Shown one piece after another: positions 8,235-17,193 of a stretch of 64,000 bases of DNA. The notes under the pieces are model-generated. The model did not search any database. It was not told the origin of the DNA and saw nothing but the letters and a program-made list of their open reading frames with translations. Origin of the DNA: Polaribacter sp. Z022 (GTDB taxonomy: Bacteria > Bacteroidota > Bacteroidia > Flavobacteriales > Flavobacteriaceae); the NCBI RefSeq assembly GCF_023555495.1, contig NZ_JALCZO010000008.1:1-64000 (forward strand), in the 5' to 3' direction. Every line of letters begins with the position of its first letter. Position 1 is the first letter of the stretch. Position numbers and translations under genes: made by a program.

Positions 8235-8731
8235 TAAACTCTTTTACTGCAATAGATTTTGAAACAGCAACAAGACATCATATTTGTTCTGTTGGTATTG
8301 TAACTGTTGAAAATGGAGAAATTATTGATGAATTTCACGCATTAATAAAACCACCAAATAACGAATACAATTGGCACAATATTCAAATTCACGGAATTAC
8401 AGAAAAAGACACTTTAAATGTTCCTCTTTTTAGCGAAATATTTCCTGAAATTAAAAAACGAATTTATGGTAAAACTGTTGTGGCTCATAACGAAAGTTTT
8501 GACAGAAGTGTTTTATCTAAAACAATGCAAGATTACAATATTGCATATTCAGAATTGAATATTTCAACAAAATGGGAATGTACTTTAAAAATTTATAGAG
8601 CAAAAGGCTATAATCCTGCAAGATTAAATTCTTGCTGTGAAATTCACAATATTGAATTAAAGCATCACGAAGCATTATCAGACGCTCGTGCTTGTGCAAA
8701 ATTATTTTTAATAGCACAAGAAAACAAATAA
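8231..8731 (+). CDS. DnaQ-like DEDDh 3'-5' exonuclease
   Basis: This 166-residue protein has the exonuclease motifs in order: DFET (Asp 9, Glu 11), HGI plus the FDR motif in AHNESFDRSVL (about 84-94), and HHEALSDA with the catalytic His and Asp near residues 147-152. It is the size of a single-domain RNase T/DnaQ exonuclease. It is translationally coupled to the KAP NTPase (ATGA overlap) and lies 3 nt before the GmrSD-like gene, so it probably degrades nucleic acid as part of a defence unit rather than proof-reading for a polymerase. Confidence 0.9.
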   Translation: MINSFTAIDFETATRHHICSVGIVTVENGEIIDEFHALIKPPNNEYNWHNIQIHGITEKDTLNVPLFSEIFPEIKKRIYGKTVVAHNESFDRSVLSKTMQDYNIAYSELNISTKWECTLKIYRAKGYNPARLNSCCEIHNIELKHHEALSDARACAKLFLIAQENK

Positions 8732-8734
8732 CTT

Positions 8735-10534
8735 ATGAGTACTTCATTTTCAATAAACGCCGGAACTTTTACACTAAAGTATAACAAGCAAACTACAAAA
8801 AATGTAATTTTAAATGACAATACAAACTACTTAATCCCAATTTATCAACGTCCATATTCTTGGACAGAGACTCAAATCAGAAAATTCATAAATGATATTT
8901 TTGTATCATTTTGGGGCTATGAACAAGAAAAAGATACTGAACCTATGTTTATTGGTACAATGCAATTATCTGAACTCAAGAAAGATAATTCACAGCATAT
9001 AATTGACGGTCAACAAAGAATAACAACTTTTTTGATATTAATTAAAGTTTTGAAAACACGGTTTCCAAATTCACAAGAATTAAAAAACATTTCATTCAAT
9101 TGGTTAAGTACAGAGGTTAATAATGGAGAGCAACAGTTGAACTTACAAGAATTAATATCTCAAACTGATTTTGGTATTATTGATGATAATTCACTAAATA
9201 AATATATATTAAACGGACAACTAATTAGCAATTTAGTAGAAAATCATATTGAAAAAGATATTTTCAATATTGACAAGTTTGTCAATCATCTTTTTTCAAA
9301 TGTATATTTTGTTGTTATTGAAACAAAAGCAAGTTTATCAAAAACATTACAGATTTTTGATGCTATCAATACAACGGGATTAGATTTAAACGCAGGTGAT
9401 ATATTCAAAATTCGTATGTATGAATATTTGAATAAAAACGGAGAAAATAAACAAGCATTTAATGACATTAGTGCCTTATACGAAAAAATAGATTTTAAAA
9501 ATAAATCTTTCAAAAGTGAAATTGCTAATATTCAAAGTATTTTAAATATCTATCAATTTTATTTAATCGGGAAATATAATTTACCGAATGTTTTATATTC
9601 ATACGGAACAACTACTTTTTTCGATAGGCTTTTTGAAACCATTTTTAATATTAACAAATGGGAGCATTTTAGCAACGCATTAAAACATAACAATCTTGAA
9701 TTAAATTTAAGTGAAATTGATACAATTATTGATTTAAGATATGAATGGGAAGAAAAATGGAGAAATAATTCATATTCAAATGTAGAAAATGGCGGTTTAC
9801 TTCATCTTTGGTGGTGGTCAAGATATGGTCGTTATTGGGTTTTGTCATTCTTATTATTAAACAATCTAAAAGATGATACTGATAAATATAAAAAGTTAGC
9901 AGTTTTCACTAAACAACTAACTAAACTTTATTTAATATTCAGTATTCTATATCAAAAGTCAATTAACGAAATAAAGGGTTCTTTTAATAACCATCTTATT
10001 AAATTAATTGTCAATAATTCTTATGAAGAAGTATTAAAACATATCAACGACAAAATTCAGCAACATTACGATTGGAAAAAAGAAAAATTAACACATATTA
10101 TCTCTGGAAATATTCTGTACAGTGCAAAAGTTAAAAATATTCTTTGCAGACTTTCGGCATTATTAGAAGAAAATATCAATTCAACAATTCCTACAGACAT
10201 TAAGTCTTTGAAAGAAAACTTATTTTGGAAACCTCTCGACATTGAACATATTCAGTCATTTAATGATGAAGATTTAAGCAAACGTGATATTATAAAAGAA
10301 AAATGGGGAGAAAATCTAAATTCATTAGGGAATTTAGTTGCATTGGAACAAGGAATTAATCGTTCAATAAATAATAATGAGAGTAAAAAAATGAATGGTT
10401 ACGAGAATAGCAAACTGAAAATTGTTAATTCAAAACTGACTGAACAATATGTAGATTGGGATTTTGATAAATGTGTAGAACGAAAAAAATATGAAGTTGA
10501 AAAACTGATTAATTATTTGATGGAGAAACAATAA
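8735..10534 (+). CDS. GmrSD-like DUF262/DUF1524 protein
   Basis: This 599-residue protein has an N-terminal DUF262 (ParB-like NTPase) domain with IPIYQRPYSW (about 36-45) and IDGQQRITTF (about 89-98). The C-terminal DUF1524 HNH-type nuclease domain has DIEHIQSF (about 500-507) and SLGNLVAL with following N/K residues (about 529-560). Both halves of the GmrSD type IV restriction enzyme family are in one chain. The family cuts modified phage DNA. Its pairing here with a KAP NTPase and an exonuclease suggests a composite restriction system. The stop codon lies inside the right inverted repeat of the cassette. Confidence 0.88.
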   Translation: MSTSFSINAGTFTLKYNKQTTKNVILNDNTNYLIPIYQRPYSWTETQIRKFINDIFVSFWGYEQEKDTEPMFIGTMQLSELKKDNSQHIIDGQQRITTFLILIKVLKTRFPNSQELKNISFNWLSTEVNNGEQQLNLQELISQTDFGIIDDNSLNKYILNGQLISNLVENHIEKDIFNIDKFVNHLFSNVYFVVIETKASLSKTLQIFDAINTTGLDLNAGDIFKIRMYEYLNKNGENKQAFNDISALYEKIDFKNKSFKSEIANIQSILNIYQFYLIGKYNLPNVLYSYGTTTFFDRLFETIFNINKWEHFSNALKHNNLELNLSEIDTIIDLRYEWEEKWRNNSYSNVENGGLLHLWWWSRYGRYWVLSFLLLNNLKDDTDKYKKLAVFTKQLTKLYLIFSILYQKSINEIKGSFNNHLIKLIVNNSYEEVLKHINDKIQQHYDWKKEKLTHIISGNILYSAKVKNILCRLSALLEENINSTIPTDIKSLKENLFWKPLDIEHIQSFNDEDLSKRDIIKEKWGENLNSLGNLVALEQGINRSINNNESKKMNGYENSKLKIVNSKLTEQYVDWDFDKCVERKKYEVEKLINYLMEKQ

Positions 10535-10545
10535 TTGTTGCCAAC
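10532..10545. repeat. KAP cassette right inverted repeat (14 bp)
   Basis: TAATTGTTGCCAAC is the exact reverse complement of 5954-5967. It starts with the stop codon of the GmrSD-like gene, so the element end and the gene end coincide. Confidence 0.75.
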
Positions 10546-10692
10546 AATGTATATAAAAAATAGCGGTTTTATCGCTTAAGGAAAAGTAAGTAAATAATAA
10601 TAAAGGTCAGTGATAAATCGAAATTTAGTGCTTAAAAATCCGCTACTTCCCATATACTAGACCATAGTATGTAATGCTTAAAGAAAAAGATA
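10535..10692. repeat. cassette spacer 2
   Basis: After the inverted repeat the spacer reads AATGTATATAAAAAATAGCGG and ends with CCGCTACTTCCCATATACTA, which are imperfect inverted copies of each other, so the whole spacer can fold on itself. ATAGTATGTAATG (10664-10676) matches the reverse complement of 12182-12194 at 11 of 13 positions and may mark the left end of the TIR cassette. Confidence 0.5.
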
Positions 10693-11250
<558 letters not shown>

Positions 11251-11254
11251 AGCT

Positions 11255-11671
11255 ATGAGTAAAACATATAATATTTTTATTAGTCATTCTTGGGAATATT
11301 CAGATGCATATGATCTATTATGCAAAATGTTAAATGAAAAAAGTTATTTTTTTTACAATAACCATTCTGTTCCAAAAGATGATCCAATTCATACAAACGG
11401 TACAGACAAACAACTTAATATTGCAATTACAAACAAAATGTCAAACTGCCATATTGTTTTAATAATGGCGGGAAAATATTCTACTTATAGTAAATGGATT
11501 AATAAGGAAATTGACATTGCAAAAAATGACTTTTTAAGAGCTAAACCAATTGTTGGGATAAAGCCTTGGGCTAACAAACAAATTTCTTCTGTAGTAAAAG
11601 ATAACGCCGATGTTATTATCGGTTGGAATACAAATTCAATTGTACAAGCAATTAAAGATTACTCATTATAA
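11255..11671 (+). CDS. soluble TIR-like (ThsB/DUF1863) protein
   Basis: This 138-residue single-domain protein begins KTYNIFISHSWEYSDAYDLL, the first strand and box of the TIR fold. It continues with CHIVLIMAGKYSTYSKWINKEIDIA, where the Glu after W-I-N-K matches the usual catalytic position, and then PIVGIKPW. It lacks a membrane segment, unlike its upstream neighbour. Two different TIR proteins in a row recall Thoeris loci, where several ThsB sensors feed one effector. No ThsA with SIR2/SLOG domains is present; the next gene is a membrane protein that could take that role. Confidence 0.85.
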   Translation: MSKTYNIFISHSWEYSDAYDLLCKMLNEKSYFFYNNHSVPKDDPIHTNGTDKQLNIAITNKMSNCHIVLIMAGKYSTYSKWINKEIDIAKNDFLRAKPIVGIKPWANKQISSVVKDNADVIIGWNTNSIVQAIKDYSL

Positions 11672-11677
11672 AAAAAT

Positions 11678-12172
11678 ATGGGACTTAAGAATTTTAATGA
11701 TACAACTTATCCTGACGATAAAAAGTGTGAACATACATTAGAACAGTATAAAATGTATGTAGATTCTGCTGAAAAAGTTTCTGACAGAAGAAGTAATTTA
11801 AACACATTTTATCTTTCGTTGACTACAACTATTGCTGGAGTTATAGGATACTTAAAAACTAATACGATTGATAATAGTGAATATTTAGTTATTGGACTTT
11901 CAATAAGTGGAATATTAATTTGTGTTTATTGGGTCAATCTACTTGAAAATTACAGAAAATTAAATTCTGGAAAATTTAAAGTAATTCACGAAATTGAAAA
12001 AGAACTACCATTGAACTTGTATGAATATGAATGGGAAAAATTAGGCAGAGGAAATGATCCGAAATTATATAAAAAATTGAGTAATGTTGAAAAAGTTATT
12101 CCATCTATTTTTGGAGTATTATTTCTATTTGTAATAGTAATTAAGATTATTTTAATGATATCTAGTAAATGA
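11678..12172 (+). CDS. RipA-like multi-pass membrane protein
   Basis: This 164-residue protein has membrane segments at about 45-63, 70-90 and 142-161 and the conserved spans YVDSAEKVSDRRSNLNTFYLSL and NSGKFKVIHEIEKELP, then YEWEKLGRG. These match my recollection of the family named RipA octameric membrane protein, which is frequent in defence islands. It is the last gene of the TIR cassette (6-nt gap), so a plausible role is a membrane effector opened or activated by the TIR-made signal. I am sure it is a membrane protein and fairly sure of the family. Confidence 0.72.
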   Translation: MGLKNFNDTTYPDDKKCEHTLEQYKMYVDSAEKVSDRRSNLNTFYLSLTTTIAGVIGYLKTNTIDNSEYLVIGLSISGILICVYWVNLLENYRKLNSGKFKVIHEIEKELPLNLYEYEWEKLGRGNDPKLYKKLSNVEKVIPSIFGVLFLFVIVIKIILMISSK

Positions 12173-12363
12173 TAAAAAACACACTACATACAATAACGTG
12201 CAAAATTAATTGCCTGGGAAGATCGTACTTACGAAAGCCCTCACGGACTTTCTTGGGCGGTAATTATTTACTAAATTAATAACTTTAAACACACAACAAA
12301 CCATATACAACAACGTCGAGTACAATTATTCCAACGAACATATGAAAAAGAAGATAATATTCA
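12173..12363. repeat. cassette spacer 3
   Basis: The spacer starts with CACTACATACAATAACGTGC (12182 on), whose reverse complement resembles 10664-10676 (11 of 13). It ends with CAACAAACCATATACAA (12294-12310), a 17-mer shared with 72-88. In between, AATTAATTGCC and GGCGGTAATTATT could form a stem. No gene fits in it. Confidence 0.5.
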
Positions 12364-13143
12364 ATGATTAAAAAACTATTTCTAAACGATAAATTCATAC
12401 TTCTATTAATTCTAATAAATGCAATAACAATATTTGCAAGTGGATTTGGAATGTCTTCAGATAATAGATTTATTCTCACGATAACCGATAATCTAATAAC
12501 TGTTCTTTTCACTACCGAATTAATAATAAAATTTAAAGAATTTGGAGTAAAAGGTTATTTCAATTCAAATTGGAGAAGATTTGATTTTGTTTTAATAGTA
12601 TTATCAATTCCCGCATTAATTGCGTTTGTCTGTAATTTTGAGATTACAAATTTAAGCTTCTTACTTGTATTTAGAGTTATGCGAGTTTTTAAATCATTTC
12701 GATTTTTAAAATTTATTCCAGGAATAGAACACTTAGTAAAAGGAATTAACAGAGCATTAAAAGCATCTATTTTCGTTTTTATTGGGTTTATAATTTACAT
12801 ATTCATAATAAGCATTCTATCCTTCTATCTTTTTAAAGGAGTTTCGGCAGAATATTTCGGAAATCCTCTAAATTCTCTTTATACTACATTTAAAATTTTC
12901 ACCGTTGAGGGATGGTATGAAATTCCAGACTTAATAACGAAAAACTTATCTTCTACAACAGCATTTTTCACATATTTGTATTTTATTTTTGTTGTAATCT
13001 CTGGAGGAATCTTTGGATTATCTCTTGTTAATTCAATTTTCGTTGATGCTATGGTTAGTGATAATAACGATGCACTTGAAACTAAAATTGATTCATTAGA
13101 AAAAAAAATTGATAAATTACTTTATAAAAACAAAGAACTATGA
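12364..13143 (+). CDS. voltage-gated sodium-channel-like protein
   Basis: This 259-residue protein has the layout of bacterial NaChBac-type channels. It has S1-S3 helices, an S4 voltage sensor with basic residues every third position (FRVMRVFKSFRFLKF, about 101-115), S5, a pore helix and filter FTVEGWYE (about 180-187, compare TLESW in NaChBac), S6, and a C-terminal heptad coiled coil (ALETKIDSLEKKIDKLL) of the kind that tetramerises these channels. Ion choice is inferred from the single Glu in the filter. It overlaps the downstream nuclease gene by 4 bp, so the two are translationally coupled. Confidence 0.87.
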   Translation: MIKKLFLNDKFILLLILINAITIFASGFGMSSDNRFILTITDNLITVLFTTELIIKFKEFGVKGYFNSNWRRFDFVLIVLSIPALIAFVCNFEITNLSFLLVFRVMRVFKSFRFLKFIPGIEHLVKGINRALKASIFVFIGFIIYIFIISILSFYLFKGVSAEYFGNPLNSLYTTFKIFTVEGWYEIPDLITKNLSSTTAFFTYLYFIFVVISGGIFGLSLVNSIFVDAMVSDNNDALETKIDSLEKKIDKLLYKNKEL

Positions 13144-14993
13144 AATTAGAAAAAATATTAGACAATGTAAATTCACTTGAAAAGAACTCATTTCTAAAAA
13201 TAATTGATAATATAATTTCAAATCATCCAAGCAATTATAGAGAAATAGATAAAATTTTATCAGATAACAATAATAACTTAAAAGCTATTGACAATATTAA
13301 TATTGCAAAAGTATTTAATCTTATAACGGATGAATTTACAGAGGTTATAAAACAAGAATTTGTTAATACAACTTCTCAACTTGATATTTTAATTGATATT
13401 ATTATACGAGATGGACATAATCTTATTAAAGAAGATTGGTTTGTAAATCTTTACGAAAAAGAAATTAAAAGCATTAAAAAGAAAACAAGTGAATTAATTA
13501 AAAAGCTTGATAGTGATAAATCAGATATTAATATTCAAAGAAAACGTGATTATTTAGTTTATAAAGCTTGTGTAAATACAGCTTATTTTAACGATAATGT
13601 TAGTAATAGAGATACAAAAATAACAAATGATGAATTATCTATTTTGTTAACTTTATCAAATGAACTTGAATTATCACAAGAAGAAATTAAATTAATAAAT
13701 TACATTGTAATTCCTCCCGTTAAGTTACAGATTGAGCAAGTTATCAACGACTTGAAAGCTGTGGGTTTAATTTTCTATTCAAAAAAGAATAGACAAGTCT
13801 ATATTGCAGACGAGATTGTAAGGGTTCTAAGAAAAATTCGTAAAAAACAAGTAGCAGATAAATTTTATCGTAGATTTTTAAAACTATTAAGAGAACCGCA
13901 AATTAATATTGTTTGTAGAAATCATAATATCGACATTAAACAGTCACTCGACGAGAAAATAAAGAATATTATTAACGAAGGTATTTCATTCTCAAAATTA
14001 TTATCTAATGAACTTCATAAAGATGGAACATCATTAACTGAAAAGAAAAAATTTGTAAATGAAGTATGGAGTAAAGGTTTTGAAATGTCAGGTAACCTAA
14101 AAGGTACAACATTAGAAGAAAAAATAGGTAATTTAATTGCATATTTCGATGAAATTGAAAAAGATGAAAAAGTTGGAATTTCAATAGATGGCTATGGTCA
14201 ATTACTAACTGATTTAAATGAAACTTTTCCTAAACTAAATAAAACTATTCGTGCTGAATTTGAAATGCAAGATGAGTTTGTTTTAAAAAGCGAATATTTA
14301 TTAGATTTTAATATTAAGCCTAGAGATATACTCGATATCATAGAGAAAAAAGAACTTCTTGTCTTTTGTGAAAAATATAACCTAAAAAAACGAGGGAATT
14401 CTATCTTAAATATTCTTGATGGCTATAAAGACGCAGACAACTTATTTATTGAAAACTATGAAAATATAGGATTTAGAAACCTAAATGCATTAAAAGAAAA
14501 TGGAATAAGCTTAAAAGAAGCTGAATTAGGTTTAAAATTTGAGGAAATCACAAAAGATGTATTCGAGAAACTTGGTTTTAATGTAGATGAAGATTTAAAA
14601 AAGAAACTTAATACAAAAAAGAATAAAATAGATCTTGTTTTAAATTTAGATGATAATGGATTAATAATTATTGAGTGTAAAACTGTAAAAGAAAGTGGTT
14701 ACAATAAATTTAGTTCTGTAACACGACAAATGAAATCGTACATCGATTTAGCAACAGGAAATGGACACAATGTTGTGAAATCATTGTTAGTTGCTCCAGA
14801 TTTTAGTGATGAATTTGTAAATGATTGTGATGTTGATTTTGAGTTAAATTTATCATTGATTACGGCTTCTTCACTTTTAAGAATACTTGAAGCTTTTAAA
14901 AATTCAAAACATAAACAATTTCCATATCAACTTTTAATGAAAGATGTATTAATAAAAGAAGATAGAATAATTAAAGCTATCAACAAGAAATAA
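13140..14993 (+). CDS. PD-(D/E)xK nuclease partner of the channel
   Basis: This 617-residue protein has about 450 residues of helical, mostly charged sequence without motifs I can name, then a C-terminal restriction-endonuclease-like domain. That domain shows FEEITKDVFEKLGF (Glu about 467), NKIDLVLNL (Asp about 498) and IIIECKTVK (Glu-x-Lys about 511-513), and then QMKSYIDLA, as in Mrr-like nucleases. The start overlaps the channel gene, a strong sign that they work together. A channel coupled to a DNA nuclease is an unusual pair; I infer a defence module in which ion flux and DNA cleavage are linked. Confidence 0.8.
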   Translation: MKLEKILDNVNSLEKNSFLKIIDNIISNHPSNYREIDKILSDNNNNLKAIDNINIAKVFNLITDEFTEVIKQEFVNTTSQLDILIDIIIRDGHNLIKEDWFVNLYEKEIKSIKKKTSELIKKLDSDKSDINIQRKRDYLVYKACVNTAYFNDNVSNRDTKITNDELSILLTLSNELELSQEEIKLINYIVIPPVKLQIEQVINDLKAVGLIFYSKKNRQVYIADEIVRVLRKIRKKQVADKFYRRFLKLLREPQINIVCRNHNIDIKQSLDEKIKNIINEGISFSKLLSNELHKDGTSLTEKKKFVNEVWSKGFEMSGNLKGTTLEEKIGNLIAYFDEIEKDEKVGISIDGYGQLLTDLNETFPKLNKTIRAEFEMQDEFVLKSEYLLDFNIKPRDILDIIEKKELLVFCEKYNLKKRGNSILNILDGYKDADNLFIENYENIGFRNLNALKENGISLKEAELGLKFEEITKDVFEKLGFNVDEDLKKKLNTKKNKIDLVLNLDDNGLIIIECKTVKESGYNKFSSVTRQMKSYIDLATGNGHNVVKSLLVAPDFSDEFVNDCDVDFELNLSLITASSLLRILEAFKNSKHKQFPYQLLMKDVLIKEDRIIKAINKK

Positions 14994-15129
14994 AAGCAGC
15001 CAAAAATTGGTGTGAAAAAATGCCAATTAAATATAGAATAAAGTTATTATTTTATTATTCGGGAAATACCGTTATTAAAAATAACAACTTACCACATCCT
15101 ACCCCTTAAGCTGCAACAAGCCAAAAAAT
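14994..15129. repeat. cassette spacer 4
   Basis: The spacer opens with AGCAGCCAAAAATTGG shortly after the stop codon and closes with CTTAAGCTGCAACAAGCC just before the next start. The two ends share AGCCAAAAA in direct orientation. It also contains CGGGAAATACCG in an AT-rich context. I did not find a matched inverted repeat for the neighbouring cassettes here. Confidence 0.4.
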
Positions 15130-16104
15130 ATGAAAAAGAACATTACAATTTTACTGTTTCTAACAATAATATTTTCTTGCTCAAAAAAGGAAGACAATTT
15201 TTCAAAGTATGAATGGATTTTACATTATGAAGAATACAACAAAGATTATACAAGTTCAACACCTCAACAGAAAGTATTATTCAAGAATGATTCAATAGTC
15301 TGTGTTTCGGAATTAAATGGAAAAACAACAAAGTTTCCCTTAATAAAAAAAGATAGTCTAATTATCTTTAAAGAATTATATACAATAACAAAAAACGATC
15401 GAAAAAAGAAAGATACAATTGTAACCGACACATTGTTATTTGAATTTAAAACATTATTTAAAAAACCCTTATTAATTATAAAACCATTAAATTCAGAACA
15501 TTATAACATTCTTACAACTTCCAATGCAGTAAATTCAATTGAAGAAACAAATAACTTTTTATCAATTGTTAATTTCAAAATTGGTGGTTTTGAAATTGGA
15601 GATTCCATATCACTTAATAATTTTGAAAATATCAAAGATGCAAATAATTTTGAAAATATAAATTTATTAGTGGCGTATCCAAAAAATGATAAAAATATTG
15701 AATTAGAAATTATAGATAAAAAATATATATTTAGTATTAAACAAAAAAATATTGAAAAAAGTCAAATTGAAAATATAGTTAAAGTTATAAATGAAAAAAT
15801 CAAAATGAATCCTGACACTATCAAGGAAGGTAAACCCTTTTACACAAAAGGATATACTTGGGATCTCAATGGTGTACAAATTATATTAAAAAACGAGGAC
15901 ATGTATAAATATTACATAGATTTAGCAAATAACACAAAAGAGAATGACTTAATGGGTGGCATATATAAATCTGCATCGTTAAAACAAGCATACAAAAATT
16001 CTGAAAAAAGTAAATATTATGAATTAGAGTACAAGAATAAAATTCTTCAAGAAATATTAAAAACAATAAGTAACGAAAAACCACAATCTTCAATAATTGA
16101 ATAA
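15130..16104 (+). CDS. lipoprotein of unknown function
   Basis: This 324-residue protein starts MKKNITILLFLTIIFSC with a lipobox Cys near residue 17. The mature chain is rich in Lys, Asn, Ile and Asp. Its first part looks like a small beta domain (VLFKNDSIVCVSELNGKTTKF), and the second has a helix-beta pattern ending in YELEYKNKILQEILK. No catalytic motif is visible. It is a single-gene unit at the right end of the cassette array and faces the motor operon tail to tail (24 nt). Confidence 0.68.
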   Translation: MKKNITILLFLTIIFSCSKKEDNFSKYEWILHYEEYNKDYTSSTPQQKVLFKNDSIVCVSELNGKTTKFPLIKKDSLIIFKELYTITKNDRKKKDTIVTDTLLFEFKTLFKKPLLIIKPLNSEHYNILTTSNAVNSIEETNNFLSIVNFKIGGFEIGDSISLNNFENIKDANNFENINLLVAYPKNDKNIELEIIDKKYIFSIKQKNIEKSQIENIVKVINEKIKMNPDTIKEGKPFYTKGYTWDLNGVQIILKNEDMYKYYIDLANNTKENDLMGGIYKSASLKQAYKNSEKSKYYELEYKNKILQEILKTISNEKPQSSIIE

Positions 16105-16128
16105 ATTACAACTTTCGTCTGTCTATAA

Positions 16129-17061
16129 TTAGAAAGAAACAGCACTTAAAACTAAATAAACAGGTAAATGATCTGACAATTTCCTAGCAGATTCTAAACT
16201 TTCACAAGTATTAACAAAGTCTATACTTCCTGATTTCAATATTTTAAAATTGCTCTTATAATAAAAATTATCTATAGAATGGTTTAAGTATTTACCAAAT
16301 TTACATTTCATTTTTAACGTAGTTGGAGTCTTAGAAAGTGCGTTTTTATAACCTTTTTGATAAAACATATCCCATACAACATGTCTTTCATCAACATTAA
16401 AATCTCCTGCTATAATTATATTTTTTGTCTTTAATCTTTCTTCATAATCAGAAAGGTATTTAATTTCATCTTCAGGATTGTCATCATGTTTTCTTGAATG
16501 ATAATTTATAACAGACATTATTGTATTGCTCCCCTTAAATATAAAATTACCTATGAATGGTTCTCTATAACAAAGATTTCTAAGATCTGAATCTAAATAA
16601 GCTTTACCTTTCAAAGAAACCCTGGATGTTTTCCATAAAAACCCATAGCGCTCACTCATATTAGAAGATGGACTACTCGTTGGGCTACTGACTCTATAAT
16701 CCCATTTAGAACCCATTCGATTTAATTCATCAACTATTTTAGCAACTGCTTGTATACCTGCTGGATCTTTCCCTACTACTTCTTGAATAAGAATTAAATC
16801 ATAGTTTCTAATAATTTTAGCTATTGAATTAATTTCCTTTAAACTTTTACTTCTTCCAAGGTCTTGAATATTCCAACTTACTACCGTAAAGGTTTCTTTA
16901 TTTGAATTATCTTCGACCCGATTATTTTTATTCTTTGAATCACCTGATTGACTAATTTTACTCTTACTTATTTCTTCAAAATGCTTTGAAGATTTAGATT
17001 GACACGCAAATAAAAAGAGCAACGTAAATAGAAAAGTTTTCTTTAAAATTTTATAAATCAT
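16129..17061 (-). CDS. lipoprotein DNase I-fold (EEP) phosphodiesterase
   Basis: This 310-residue protein has a lipoprotein signal peptide (MIYKILKKTFLFTLLFLFAC, Cys 20), a Lys/Ser/Asn linker and an endonuclease/exonuclease/phosphatase domain. The family motifs are visible in order: SWNIQ, LILIQEV (catalytic Glu), NYHSRKH, IIAGDFN (Asp, Asn) and KLSDHLP (Asp, His). It is predicted to be lipid-anchored outside the cytoplasm and to cut nucleic acid or another phosphodiester. It is the last gene of the minus-strand motor operon, 132 bp after the transglutaminase-like gene, so it may have its own promoter. Confidence 0.85.
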   Translation of the reverse strand: MIYKILKKTFLFTLLFLFACQSKSSKHFEEISKSKISQSGDSKNKNNRVEDNSNKETFTVVSWNIQDLGRSKSLKEINSIAKIIRNYDLILIQEVVGKDPAGIQAVAKIVDELNRMGSKWDYRVSSPTSSPSSNMSERYGFLWKTSRVSLKGKAYLDSDLRNLCYREPFIGNFIFKGSNTIMSVINYHSRKHDDNPEDEIKYLSDYEERLKTKNIIIAGDFNVDERHVVWDMFYQKGYKNALSKTPTTLKMKCKFGKYLNHSIDNFYYKSNFKILKSGSIDFVNTCESLESARKLSDHLPVYLVLSAVSF

Positions 17062-17193
17062 ATATGATTTCTTTACTATTTATTAATCTAATAAGTTTCA
17101 TTTTCAGCAATCTAACCAATATTTAACCTATAATTCATTTTATTTTTACGAATACATTTATTATCTAGTTTTATAGGGTTACCTCCTATCAAA

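Noticed and set aside
11255..12172. Calling the TIR cassette a standard Thoeris system.
   Set aside because: There is no ThsA with SIR2, SLOG or macro domain; the third gene is a plain membrane protein.
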